Shown one piece after another: positions 1 through 12,600 of a stretch of DNA of 64,000 bases. This stretch comes from Acanthosoma haemorrhoidale. Its lineage: Eukaryota > Arthropoda > Insecta > Hemiptera > Acanthosomatidae. Numbering within the stretch: position 1 is the stretch's first letter; each line of letters begins with the position of its first letter. Made by a program: the position numbers and the translations under genes. Location of the stretch: the NCBI GenBank assembly GCA_930367205.1, contig OV884012.1:37277520-37341519 (forward strand). Direction: 5' to 3'. The notes beneath the pieces are model-generated. The model had not been told where the DNA came from. It saw nothing but the letters and a program-made list of their open reading frames with translations, and ran no database searches.

Positions 1-829
1 GCATAGTAACCAACCACACCAATAAATAATAAGTTGGTTATCTCATATAAAAGACCTTTTCCTTCAATGTACCGAACACGAAAAACCCAAACTTTGTTCA
101 CGTTTAATTATATTTTAAATACTTATAAAATATACAGCAATACTTTAACTAACAAATAATGGTTATTTCAGGAGAGGGTAAGCTTAATAGCTCTTTGCCC
201 AAATAGTTTAACCAATACAACGACGTACAGGGGATATGTACACCCCTCCTTCAATATTCACAAAAAGCTACTATGATTGACCGGATAATATTTTTAAGTG
301 TTTGATGATATAAGGTTGGTGTAAACACATGAGGTACAGATAGACACGCGATGAGGCATAGCGTCCACCTATTGCTCAATTCACCAGGTGGAAGAACAAA
401 ATAAAATATAAATGGTAAGGAGTACTTGGGCAGAAGCGAATGGAACATCGAGCGAGAGATCCCGCGAAGGAAATATTAACCGCATTTGTACGTGTGAGTT
501 GAATAATATTTTGAGGATGTGGTTGTAACCTCTTTTGCATGCAAATAGCCTCCCGGAACCCCTTTAAGTTTTTCCGCAATCTCTCTTCTCCCTGCAGCAT
601 ATCTGAGTCCCTTAGTAGGGACAAAGATAGAATTTAAATAACACTGGACCTGTACAAAACCTAATGCTGTATAATTCAACGGGTTCAGGTTAATTCCCAA
701 AGTGGGATGCCGTGCAATAATTTTATTAGTGAGACTAATGTAATTTTTTTATTACGAGCTACTATACTTTTTATAATGCATAAAGTAACGGCAAATATAA
801 TAATAATATGTTTTTCACTTGTTCTCTAG
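1..829. other. AT-rich unique sequence, no gene recognised
   Basis: Open frames here are 65-82 codons, overlap on opposite strands and match no family I recognise. There is no A-tail or long inverted repeat. I see nothing supportable beyond short AT-rich runs. Confidence 0.5.
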
Positions 830-1530
830 AGAGGTTGAAGAACGCTGACCTGCAACCGTTGCTTGGTGTGCCGTCGGTCATATGCAATGAAAGGCTGCTC
901 AGTGAATTATTCTTGAAAATTCAATGAAGTTGATATTGTCGGTTAGGTAAAACTTTTATAAGAGAAAGGTCGTGAATAAGCGCATTATTGCATACTTCTT
1001 GAGTTTCATTATAGACAATATTTTTGAACTATGATTGGCTGTATAGAGTTAGTACAGTTAGAGTTTTGGCAGCTTGCCTAAATGAGTGTAGTTCTAAACC
1101 TGCTGTAATATGCTTCTATAAGTATTTAATTTGTTTCTAAGGCAAGGTATAACGGCATCTTGTAATGCATTGTACTTATCTGAATCTTGGTACCACCACC
1201 CTTCCCGCATCGATGGCAACAGACTGTGAGGTTAAGAATTGGTATGTAAGTTAGTTTTAAGTTTGATCAAAAAGGTGATCCCCACCATCACCTTTATAAG
1301 TTCAGTCCAGTCACATATAATGTGTATCATTATACTTGTTGATATAATCATTATCCATTATATAATTTTATAAGTTTGAGAGCTAAGAAAAAAAAAAAAA
1401 TTTTTTTATAAAATAACAACACCTTTATATAATGTAGCGACGCTAAAGGAAATACAAAAATAATTTGTAAACAGATTCGCCAGAGGATCTATAATTGTAT
1501 ATAAATATCTGTAAATTTAAAGGGGCTAGG
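830..1530 (+). mobile_element. Decayed LINE-B (Jockey-like) 3' end
   Basis: The first part (about 830-885) matches, in opposite orientation, the coding stretch near 33300-33350 of the LINE-B copy at 32890-33949, sharing the run GAACGCTGACCTGCA and the following TTGCTTGGTGTGCCGTCGGT. About 300 bases of unrelated sequence follow. From about 1195 the 3' UTR resumes: CTTCCCGCAT, then TAAGTTAGTTTTAAGTTTGATC, then TATATAATGTAGCGACGCTA, ending near 1530 with GGGGCT and an A-rich run. The same 3' UTR occurs at 21510-21735 and, inverted, at 32890-33170. The copy is interrupted and non-coding. A nested tail insertion lies inside it at 1369-1400. Confidence 0.7.
1369..1400 (+). mobile_element. Very short LINE-A 3'-tail insertion
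   Basis: The sequence ATAAGTTTGAGAGCTAAG followed by 13 A interrupts the LINE-B 3' UTR at a point where the copy at 21600 is continuous (TTCTATAAAATAAC). The same 18 bases end the full LINE-A at 62486-62506, directly before its A-tail. This is therefore an extremely 5'-truncated LINE-A insertion of about 30 bases. Confidence 0.6.
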
Positions 1531-3481
1531 AAGAAAAAAAAAATGGTCTAAGTTTAATTATTTTATCAAGTTACTCAGTCGTAAGGCGCACGCATATGAT
1601 ACACGAGATAATTTTCGAAATTTATCAAGCAGCTTTACATTATAAATAGATATTAAAGTAGATGATACATTTAAAAAAAGTTTAGAAGAGTCCGGGTTGT
1701 CTTCAATTTAATACAGAAAAATAAAGTGATACAGCATAACACTGTAGATAAAAGTTGTATTTTTAATTTGTTAAAAAGGATATTTTTATTATCCTCAGTG
1801 GGTTGTTTCACTATCGTTTATATAAAGTATTTTCTATAAAAGCAGAGGTTGTATCTAACCAAAAAAAACAATAAAAATACAACTATTTGTTTAACTTTGA
1901 TTAGTGCACTCCACCGGACCAGAGAATTAACATAATATCACTAAGGATAAAAGGCAATGCACAGTTCCTGTTTTTAAAATGATTTCCAGTATTATTTTTG
2001 TGCGTTTCAAGCCGTCGCGACGGTAAAACAGTAGCGGAAAAAGACATTTCAAACAGTCTTTAATCACAATTTTTATTTGACATTGAGCTAATGGGTCCAT
2101 AGGGGGAAATAAATACTTCTTACTTATTGTGAACAGCATCCAATAGTTTCTTTCAATGGCATGAGGTAATCCTCACGCCTCTGATCAGCCCAACCCCACC
2201 AGGCTAAATGGATGGACCCATGACTATGGGTAACTAATGGTAAGGAAATGTTTACAGTTGCGTATAACATTCAGAGTATATCCAACTGTGGAGCACATTC
2301 TGTTTAGTGTCTTGCAAACAGAAATGAGTGGAGTATGTAGTGCAACATCTCTGCAATTTTACATGACAAGGAAATGATCATTTCTTCAACTAATATGAAT
2401 CTATTAGCTTCCTTTTAATAGATACTTTTTAAATTTTCTTTTATTTATTTCTCCCTAACAATCTCACTCTCTCTAAACTGCCGTATAATTTATCACATTT
2501 AATTCATTTCTAAACCACCTATTTCCTATAAATACTCACAGTTTTTAACTGACCAATCAAGAGAGCAAATTGATGAAACAAGGACAAACAAGAAGAAAAA
2601 CTTCTATGTGAAAACTCACACACTGATTAACTTTGAAAAACGAAGAATAAATGCAAGAATAGAAATAAGACATTGCAATTGAGACTGAAGAACATAATTA
2701 ATCAAAAAATGGTTGGAAAGAGACGTTCTATAAAAAAAATACATAAACAGTAGGTATTCTCATCAGATTGGAAAATTTAAAAAAAAAAGCCTTCATTTAA
2801 CAAAAAACTCACCTGGGATTGACAATATACGAGCATCTCAGTCCGCCTCACATTTCCTTCCGCAGCCGGTACTAATCGTATACTTTATATGTTTATTTTA
2901 TTTCGGAAAATACGATTAGGTATACAACTGATGTAGAAATATTTTGGCTCAACAAATGGTTCTTCAAAGTATTTCATTTAGCAATATCGAACTTCCCCTA
3001 CCTTTGCCAGAGGTTGAAGGATCCATGGATACTTCGCAGGTAACAGAGCTCTCAGATCGCACAAAGAGCAGATAATTGAAAGTTTGACCCGCGCAGTTCA
3101 CTTTATATTTAATCAATTGCCTCTGAACTTTTACGAAACTCACATTCACTGCAAAAAGAAAAAAAAAAAGAACGAACAAAAACAAAGTGAAAAGCTTTGT
3201 GCGCACTTTGAAAATGATTTACCCCCCATGTTCAGTCTACAAAGGATTTTTTTTCCTTCGACCCCCTGGAGCGAAATTAACCCTGAGTGTGGAAACACAG
3301 TTTTGCAATAGACAGTTTTTTTGTTTTTTTTACATTTAGAGTATTACAGTAATAATCTGCAGGCTTTATGTTATCGGTGTTTGTCTTTCAGATCCGGCAA
3401 AGCGATACATAACAATCCATGTTTTTTTTAAATCAATGCTCGGTTTTTGATGGCACATTTCAGCTAATGGAAATTCGACAC
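1531..3481. other. Non-coding AT-rich stretch
   Basis: Open frames (for example the pair overlapping 2964-3311) lie on both strands and encode low-complexity K/F-rich peptides produced by A and T runs. No recognised domain, element end or RNA gene. Confidence 0.45.
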
Positions 3482-4815
3482 GCTTCCGTATCCACTGAAA
3501 TAAAAACCACTTAAAAGTAGTTATTGGCGTGGTGTATATTCTCCGTTGAACTGCAATCTAAAAGGCGTTTTACCACTAAAAAAAAAGTATTTACTATTGC
3601 TTGTGACTTACTAAGTTTAAGCGTCCAGTAAACTCACTAAGCAATTAGGAACTTCAAACGTAAAAATAACCAAATCTGAGCTACAAAACCTAACTTGGAG
3701 ACTGCTCCTTCACATTGCGAGTTACCTGGAAACGAGGACGCAGACCATATTTCTTGCCTTTTTAGCTTTTGGCTATCAAGCCATGGCTAATCACAAAGAG
3801 GAACGAAGGACTCAGACGAATAAGAGGCAAATCTGGGGACTGGTCCACAAGCAACAGAAGTTCGTATAAGAAAAAACTGCTGACTAGAATCCGACTAGCT
3901 GCCCATAACATATCAATCATTATGCAGAATTGATTTTGGGTCAGTTTAGTATCTTCTATTTTCGAGAGTTTTTCCTACTTCTATGTCATAAAATTTTTAA
4001 TTTAGCGCTAATATTCAAAGCATCCTTAAGAGAACCACTTTAGTAACATTAATGCAGACAAATGTACTCTTTGAAAGAGAAATTAATGTTTCATTTGGTA
4101 AATCGTCGGAACAAACACGAATACCTGATATACCTTAGTGTTTGATTTGAATCGTTTCGACTGAAAGCACGTTAAAAAATCTAACGTTTTTTAATTTCGT
4201 TGTAAAGTTTTTTTTTAAAACAGAACCACCATTTTTCCAACTTTCCACCATCAACTTTTGGCACTTCCACAAGTCCTCTATGGCCATATACATTACTGTT
4301 TTTACCCTGATTACTAATTATTTATTTTTGTCATCACATTAAAACGAGTAAGTACTAAATTATTAGTTGTCTTATTTTGCTTAATATTTGAAAAATCGCT
4401 TTTCGAAGATATAAGCTTAGTTCTTAATTACTTCTAATATGATTGTACTAAGTTAGGGTGTACATGTAGCTCCGGGTATTAGTAGGAAAGTTTGAAAACT
4501 ATTATTCTCAGGGCGTTTACTTATAACGTTTCTTAACGTTGTAACATTTCGGTAAGTTATATGTTTTTATAAAAAATGAACTGTTTTTCCACCAATATAT
4601 ACCTATGGAACTCAACAACAGTCACAGGTTTTGTAGCTCAGATTTGTTTATTTTTATGTTTGAAATTTCCAATTGCCTAGGGACTCTATTGGACGCTTAG
4701 ACTTAGTGAGTCACAAACAATAGTGAATAATTTCTATTTAGCAGTAAAATGGGCAGAATATACAGCACGCCAAAAACTACTTTTAAGTGGTTTTTATATC
4801 AGTGGATACGAAAGC
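3482..4815. mobile_element. 1.33 kb element with long inverted ends
   Basis: The left arm (3482-3692) and right arm (4626-4815) are inverted copies of each other. The outer end reads CTTCCGTATCCACTGA on the left and CTTTCGTATCCACTGA on the reverse complement of the right, followed by the identical run TAAAAACCACTTAAAAGTAG in both (one A/T difference precedes it). The inner ends share AAATCTGAGCTACAAAACCT. The arms have small indels. The central ~930 bases contain a LINE-like coding scrap (3698-3925). Long arms around a non-coding core suggest a foldback or TIR-type DNA transposon, or an inverted pair of one repeat. No clear target duplication was found, so the outer limits may be off by a few bases. 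Confidence 0.65.
3698..3925 (+). pseudogene. Possible LINE RNase H / C-terminal remnant
   Basis: In the frame starting with CCT at 3707 the peptide reads PSHCELPGNEDADHISC. This fits the conserved H..(I/L).GNE.AD pattern at the end of the RNase H domain of I/R1-type LINEs. In another frame downstream, at about 3828-3918, the peptide WSTSNRSSYKKKLLTRIRLA resembles the segment that precedes the terminal Arg-rich motif in such ORFs. Frame changes and a stop separate the two pieces, so it is not functional. The match is short and could be partly chance. Confidence 0.3.
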
Positions 4816-7800
4816 ATAGATTTCTTGAAGGAACCAACAAAACCATGAGTCCACACCTGTCTTGTTTTGAGGTTACGCCAACTAATAACTAAACCCAATT
4901 CAATTAATTTAATAATTACAATACATCAGTAGAGAGTGGTGCACATCTAAAGGCGGTGCTCTTCTGGATTGACATTGGTTAAGGCATCCCTTAATTAGTC
5001 AAGCCCTAACCATAACTCTCCGGCATTTGCGTGGGTGAGTCAAGTAGTGTTCCGATTTGATAAATTCTGCACGTAAGAGGTTTATTTTTATTTTTTTTGA
5101 ACTGTAGTAAACACCATTAGGAAGAAAACGAAGATGGATAAAGTGGGAATAAATATAAAGAAATATCGTATTAGTACGCTATGATACGGGTACATCGATG
5201 ACAATAAAATAAAATATTTCTAAGATGTGCCAAGATTATCGAATGCAAAGCCGGGCAACGGCGCATATTCGAAACATTTTTCTCCATATTTCAACAACAC
5301 ATGTCCAGATGGCATTTTTAGCTTGGGGTATCGTCCTATTATTGATATGCACAGCCTAAACAGTTTTTGTTTTTTTTAGTTCGAATAATTTTGATTTCAG
5401 TAGTATTGCATTTACCTAAGTGACCTTAGATAGTTTTCGATAACTGAATATTGAAACTATCCAATAAAAATATATTATTATTGCACTTGTTTGATCAATT
5501 TCATTACCCGAGGTAGCCTCAAATGTTTCAACAGCTTGTTGTACTACATCTACGAAAAAAATACAGATTCCCCCGTGAAGTAGAAACTTCTCCACAAAGT
5601 AGAGTTCTTTTTAAAAAAGAAAAGGAAAAAAAAGCCATTCAATCAGCAGTCCCCTCTACCTCGACGAACGGCTGAGGATGTTAGAGTGCACAGAGAAAGG
5701 ACATCTGCCGAAGCCAAAGACCTTTAGTTCCCCGAGGAGGTACAGTGTGAAAACTTTAAATGAACTTAGTTCCGGGAAGGGGGTCTTATATTGGCTTCAC
5801 CTGCCAAAATTAGATACTTCTCGTACCCCACTCTTTTTATCTTACCCTCCCTCCCTCTCTCTCTCTCACTCTTGTTGACAATCGAATATTTTACATTTGA
5901 CAGAGATTTTTCTTTCTAGGGACTCTTACCCTTAGGAAATTCTCCATCCTACAAGATACTTGTACCAACTTTAGAAATTTACAGAAAAGGCTCGACTTGT
6001 CTCACCTTACTTCAACTTCATTAGATTTTTTGTTGAAAATAGTCTTGAAGCGCTGTTCTAAAAATTCTTCCTGTAAATATTCCCATGGACAGAATATTTG
6101 AAATCTTATTTTTTTGTTCTCAGCCAACTTTCCTCAATGGTGAGAGTTTTTTCAAATAATAAATATTCACATATAATAAGAAATATTTATATATAATACA
6201 TAAAGTAATATCAATTCCACATCTTGCGTGCTATTGAACAATGGTACAAGTGAAGATTTACAAGGTCAAAGATTATGTTTTATTTTAATAATGAACGATA
6301 CAAATATTTCAAGAGCGGTAATGGGCTCAAGAATAGTGGGAAAAAAATTAAATGATTAGGTAGTAAGACCCCTGTTATATTTTGCGCTAGGTGCTCAATT
6401 ATACCAGCGCCAAATTATTTTTTTTTAATACCATGAAGTCAGTTCTTTCACTATGACTATACCACAGAAGCTTGCTAACGGGTAGAGGACTCGAATTATC
6501 TCCTCAACACCAACATAATTAAAATTAAACTCTTAAGAATCACAAGACTTTACAAAATTGAATGATGTTCTGTTTACTATATTTTAGTAAATAGTAGCTA
6601 AATTAAAATTATACGTGTAATGACTCGATTCCCACTTCATTAGGGTCCCTTTTTGAGATATTTTCGCTGAATGATTGAATTGATTTTATACGTTTTGTGT
6701 GAATATAGTGACATTTTTTCTTCTGTAAATATGAGATAGAATACGAATAATTAAAGCTCTATTTTGGAAGTGCCTCGTTGCTCAAGCTAACTTAGACAAT
6801 ATGAAGGTTTTTATTGCGAGATGCAACATACACTTGAGCCCCGTCAAAATATTGTAATATATTCAGACGGGATATGAATCTTAAAATATATATGATATAT
6901 AACGGGAAATTCAAGCCTATAAAACTGAGTAATATATACATACAAATATAAACGCACAGTAATTGATAATATTTATAAATAAAATTGTATATATGTATTT
7001 GTTGTTTGTCAATAGCAGAAATTCAGGAAAACATCTTCGTGGAAGTTTTAATGTCGTATCCAATATGGGAGGATGTCTGTTTATATGTCGTTTGAATGTT
7101 AACTGCCATATTGGTACTAGGGGGTCCACGCGGCTCGCCATTCCCTGTCCATTGGAAACAAGTGAAGGATCGAATCATTCCCTGGGATTAGGGACTATTT
7201 TGATACATTCGATACCTGTGAACTATCGATACTTTTACTTGATGCCATGTGTTTTTTGGCATCAATACTTAGCAAGTAGGTTTCGATAGGAAAGTACTCA
7301 TGTCGAAAAAGTTAGGCAGAATCGTCCTTTTTCCAATTTTTAAGCCAATGATACTTGAGACTGTTCACAATTACAAAAACAAAAACAGCTGTATGATATA
7401 GTAATGGTACCTGGGAAGACATAACATATGTTTCCCATCCATTTACAAACAAGCCAGGGAATTTTTGATAACAACAGCCTTCTTGCGTCCCGGAGATATT
7501 GACGTTTTCTATGATGAGAGAAACTATTTCCCAGAGAAGGAACGAATTGTCATGTTCCAAAGTTCTTTTTTTTTATGTGGTCATTAAAGAAATGTGTGTT
7601 TTTTTAGTCAGATGTTGTTGTGATTGATTCAAATATTAATATAATTATAAGTTTATTTTTAAGATTTTGTAGTATTTTAACAAGTAGTTTTTAGGTATTT
7701 TTACTTTTCTTGTTATTTAATTCGTATATTAAATGTGCGGATTTTTATTCTTTTGTACATTATTATACATACCGTATTTTACTTTATCGTATTACCATAA

Positions 7801-10800
7801 CGAGTAAAAAATGAACAGATGTGTTATTATTCTGGTTTATGAAACCTTAAAACCATTTCTGTTTGCCATCTAATGTGTTGGTATGAATTTCAAGATGACA
7901 TGAATCAAAAGAGTACATTTAATCGACTCAAGTATGTATCGATACTTTTTGAAGATACCGCAATCAAGTCATAGTATCCAAACCTTGTAGTATCGAATCA
8001 TGCCTACTTGTTATGCCAACTTAGCCAGGCGCCCTAATCAAGTATATTTACTTACATGTCCCTCGAGCATTATTAATTACTTATTTATGTAGGATGACAG
8101 GATAGACCGTATACGTTTTATCCAGAGCTTGGAGTGCTCGGAGCGTGGTTTATCCAAATTTGTCTCTAAAGAAGTGATGACTCTCGAAGGAGCGTCTCCA
8201 ATGAATCTCGTTGATGTCCTTGAAATTAAGTGTCTACACAATTTCTTTTAATTCTCTATTCGCGTATAGGGAAGAGTATATGTGAGAGCGTAACAGATCG
8301 AAGTCAGGAGACTTACTGATGTCGCGATCAAGTAACGCTTACTATGCTAATCCTCTACAATATCAAATCGGAGCCTAAAATGTCAATACATTTTATTACA
8401 TTGTATTCTATAACATTCAACTTATAAAATATTTCTTTACGTGGAAGAACAGATCTAATATTTCCATAAGGCAATTATTATCTAATTAGCAATTATTGTT
8501 ACCAACTGTAACAGCCCCGTACCTACCGGGAAATAGGAAATTTTCCTTTGGAAGAGGTTGAGAAATCAGGGAACGGGAAGTTAGGAACCTGGAAAGTATT
8601 ATGGAAGACTTATCAGCTAGCCTGCACCAATTTATAACCGGGTGAATTGGTTGGGAAAGATACAAATAAAAACGATCCTTTTTCTACGCCAAAACTACTG
8701 GTTTATTAAAGTTAATAACTCATTTTAAACAATTTCTGTAACACATAATGCTTATTGTATATTGATATAATAATTGAATGTGCTAAGCTCCCACGGGGAT
8801 GAATGTCCCCCACACCAAGTGAATTTGCTTGAGTTACCTTTAATAGTCCTTTCCTAAGATCCGTCTATCTTTCCTCCTTTAGAACACTCACTATTTCTCA
8901 CAGGTATCTCCGTATATTCAATCCAAGCTTACACACATACGAGATAACCTTCCTCCTTTTTGTTACAACATGTGTTCTTATTCTTTCCATGCTGATCTCA
9001 AAGGCACGCGTTTATCCTCTTCCAGCCGTCTAGGAAGTGCAGATACCAGTCGGTGCCGGTACTCTAATCTCTCGGAATGGTACATACTCAACGCTGTTTT
9101 GTTACACCAACCATACATTGAATAATAATAAGAATTCATTGAATAATAAGCATTCAAATTCACTCTCCTTTTTTTTTCCATCCATGATACGAGTAAACAA
9201 TAAATTCTCTATATTACTTTTATTGTTTATTTTTAATACTTATTAGTCACAATATATAATTATTCATTATTGTCATAATATGAAAAAACAAAACGCTGGT
9301 GTTCGATAAAAGGATTCAACTACTACTTAGCTGTCGTTTAGTACCCAGCGCTGGCAACAGAGCGTATCATGATAAATACTTTATAATATAAAGAGAGATA
9401 GTTCAACAAAACTTGTATTTATAAAACAATGCAGCACTTGTTAGCTTACAGTCTTATAGTCTGTCCTGCGTGACGTCTTATAAAACTTTTCAACTCGAGC
9501 TCTGAGGATGTCGAAAATTTAAAATCTGGATTTATTACACATGGTTAAGTAGTTTACTACAAGAATCATTTGAGATTCATCTACCTAGGAGATCAGACCT
9601 GAAAGTTTTCGATTCGCTGAACCACTTTACAAATCAGGTGTCCTTCATCCCCCATCCAAGGATGTCAATCGGCGGTCGTAGATGGACCCTTTTCTAACTT
9701 ATTTCGTAAACCCGAGAGTAAGCCCTACCAGTTTGTCACATTTTAGACTGTTTATTAATCATCCTACTTGGGGTGGGGGGATGGCAATATTTTAAATGAG
9801 AAATAAAATGGTGACGCTGGTGATCCTTGGAGCAACTACATACAACTTTACTTTCCTTCGAGTTGTTCTGGGAGCTCAATTCTCTGTCGAACAGTTGGGA
9901 ATTGACTCGGTGATGATGTAATGTTATCTTAATTAGTTGCAGAACCTAGCGTGATGTGCAAAATAGATGGGGGATGTGAGGTAAAGTCATTTTGTTAATC
10001 TAGTACTCTTCTAAATATTAGTTATAGTATTATTTGTGTACACGCCAAAACACCCAACACCCGGGTATTTGGAGAGAACAAATGCACAGTATAATATGAA
10101 TTTCCACACCGGGGAAATAGAGAAAGAATTTCGCTTACCTTGCATATCACCTCTGCCAACTTCCTCTCACTTCTCTGTTGCGGCTCAGCACACCACCGCT
10201 ATACACCTTCAAGTTCTCTAATATCAAGGTAATACAGTGGGTAAAACAATGCCTCGTGAATAAGACCCCGATATTTATCATTAATGATACTTTATTACGC
10301 CAAGGTGGCTACAACACAGGGGACTTAGACCTCGACTAGACTTATCCCCACTCAACCATTTACCAGGTGACATGTGACATTGAACAAAAATGACGTCGCA
10401 CTGGCGTGAACAATTTTTATTGGTGTATTCTTGGTGAATATAGCCTTACATATTAGTTTCGACCCATTATTACATATTTTTATAAAGTGATGTCTTTAAT
10501 TATATATTAGCATTTATCTTAGTATAGATGATTTCCCTTACTGGTATATTGTCCGTGGTTATGGGTACGCAAATAATGTCTAACCAACTGTAAATAGTTG
10601 GTTTGTGTAAAGGTAATCAACATATCAAGTTAAATTGAACAAACTCTACTTAATACTATCTAGAAGACTTTAAATTCATCATTGGTTTCATCTTTTCTAA
10701 TTATTACATTTTTATTTGTAATAAATATCAATTTCAATCTCTGTTAATGGATTTTATTTTTGCTTTATTAAAGACTTTTGTCACGGAATTATAATTATTA

Positions 10801-10944
10801 TTTATCCATAAATTCAGTGGGATAAACACAAATTGAATATTTCGTGCAATGCAAGGGTTAAGTGCACCTTATAGTTTTCGATTAAACATGGGGTCTTTGA
10901 TATCACGGTACCCGTGTAGATTAGTTGACAGTCAATTCCGTGAG
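4816..10944. other. Long stretch without recognised genes
   Basis: Open frames are at most 108 codons (6963-7289), show no domain, and several overlap on opposite strands. A short CT microsatellite lies near 5848-5872. Between about 7200 and 8020 there are several TATCGATAC-type motifs in opposite orientations, possibly the ends of an old DNA transposon. Sequence near 8510-8650 and 9830-9930 is less AT-rich but has no coding signature. Confidence 0.4.
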
Positions 10945-11605
10945 ATTAAGGATGAGGGAAAAATAAAGGGATATTTGGGTTGAGCGGATTCTGGTACTAG
11001 GAGTACCTGCTTGAAGGTGGTGTGAGAGAGTTAAGGAGTGTGGGAAGCCTCGGTAGAGGTTGGTTGTTGCGGTACAGTGGTGAGAGTCCACAGGTGGCTG
11101 GGCCTAGAGTCTCTCTAGGCATGTAGTGCAGTCATATTTAGGTGGGTAGCAGTGTTGGGTGCCCCTTAGAGGCTTGATGTTAGTGGGCCAAGCGCCGTGA
11201 TGTCCACCATTTGGTCTGCTTTACTCAATCTTGTGAGTTGCCATCGTGCCGGTAGCGGTGGGGGTGTCATGTCTCGGAAGAGAGGGTTTAGACTATATTT
11301 CATCGAGTCGAAGAACTTCATGTGTCTTCTTTTGATGGCTTCGGTGACGGTGGGGACCTCGAACTTTTCGTGCATATTGGAAGCTCTGGAGTTGAGTTAT
11401 TGTGCTAGTATGTAGGAATCGGAAGAGTGGTGTCCCAAACAGTAGAGCCGACCTCAGGACGCTCTGATATATTAACAGTTTCAGCCGAAGGGATATAGCC
11501 GGGCTTGTGATGAGATGCTGGAGAGAGTAGTAAGTCCTACGTACTCTTTTCAACTTCTTCTGCAGGTGTGTGCCGAACGTCTACGTAAGATATCCTCTTA
11601 TTTGC
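10945..11605 (-). pseudogene. LINE-C (Jockey-like) reverse transcriptase C-terminus, broken
   Basis: On the minus strand a frame ending near 11600 gives FGTHLQKKLKRVRRTYYSL, then ISLRLKLLIYQSVLR and FGTPLF. These align with LINE-A residues such as TTHLGKKLKSVRKKFFSL and LIYQSVLRPALMYGTPLF. A deletion plus frameshift near 11400 joins this to EKFEVPTVTEAIKRRHMKFF and then PPPLPARW, the terminal motif also seen in LINE-A and LINE-B. The 3' UTR follows to about 10945 and matches 24415-24715 closely (shared run GGGCCTAGAGTCTCTCTAGG). It lacks the catalytic palm domain and is non-functional. No A-tail is visible at 10945. Confidence 0.8.
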
Positions 11606-12428
11606 TAGTTCAAGTAGGTGCAAATTAAATTAATGAATGAGGCAAGGCATTTTTTGGTGGTTTTATTATTTAATAATGTGAAAAATAAATAAAATGAAAT
11701 AGTCAAAACCTTCAACTGAAGCACACACACGCGGTCTAAGGCGATAAGCTGTGGCAGGACTCTGTATTGCCGGATATAATTCCTCAGTTTATTTGCTCGC
11801 TCACGTCGGATGCCAAGTTTTGATCCAATAGAAGTTTGCCGCTTGGACGACAGCCGAGAACAGATCGTGTCCAGAATCCACTATCTGCCGGTGGGTGCTT
11901 CGACAACGGCCAATTTACTACCGTCTTCCCTTCAGTGGAAACATTTCGATATATATGACTTTATTTTTCACCGCTCCAACCCAATAGTTCTAATAATATT
12001 GTTCATCTTATTGATTCTGTCGTTGAGGCGGTTTCAACTTCGATAATAATTTGGTGAAGTTAAACGACAGCTCTTATTACTAACGATATCCATACATTCA
12101 AAGCGAATAATGATAAGAATCAGGAAGTTAAGTGATGAATAAATTTATTCTGTGAAATCCCAAGGTTTAAACCGACAAATCAAAAATTTTTTAAAAAAAT
12201 TAAATTTATTTCACTAATGAATGCGCTAGTTCAGGGTTCAGTTTTACGATATATAATAAAACGGTGACAGCTACAGTAACATTTAGCCCTTGTGAAAATA
12301 TTTGGCTTTCCTCAGTGTACGATGATCTATCCTAACCACCACCATTGGATAGAAAACGTATTGTAGCCTTTAATTTTTAGCTTTAAACTTTAGCTGTGGT
12401 ATGCTAAATGTGTCAAAATATTAAAGGA
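11606..12428. other. Unassigned stretch with one open frame
   Basis: An open frame at 11810-12046 (+, 78 codons) ends in a hydrophobic run of I/L residues (IVLIILFILLILSL), which could be a membrane segment or simply AT-rich translation. The 5' half of that frame is GC-balanced. No family recognised, no supporting splice or promoter evidence. Confidence 0.3.
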
Positions 12429-12600
12429 CTGTAATTTTTTTTTTTTTTTTTTTTTTTTTTGCCCTTTCTGAGGCTGAGCCTCAAACGGGCTTACCCCACA
12501 AGCCCGTGAAGCGAGCTCATGGGGTTACGTAGCCTGTGGTGCGCGTATTCCGGTGCAATGGGGTTGTTGCACCGGCCAGCGCACCTTGAGTAATATCGTT
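12429..12600 (-). mobile_element. Retroposon 3' end with long poly-T (minus orientation)
   Basis: About 30 T at 12431-12460 are followed by GC-rich sequence containing nested complementary runs (GAGGCTGAGCCTC, and ACGGGCTTACCCCACAAGCCCGT), in sharp contrast with the AT-rich flanks. On the minus strand this is a GC-rich 3' UTR ending in a poly-A tail, as expected of a LINE or SINE. A second 18-base T run at 12692-12709 may be another tail. I could not find the target duplication, so the 5' limit is uncertain and the family is unassigned. Confidence 0.5.

Noticed and set aside
3482..3530. Transib/RSS-like end (CACTGAAATAAAAACC)
   Set aside because: The inverted arms extend outward past CACTG, and no 5 bp duplication adjoins it, so the element does not start at the heptamer-like word.
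6963..7289. 108-codon frame as a host gene
   Set aside because: It overlaps a minus-strand frame, begins in AT-rich low-complexity sequence and has no recognisable domain.
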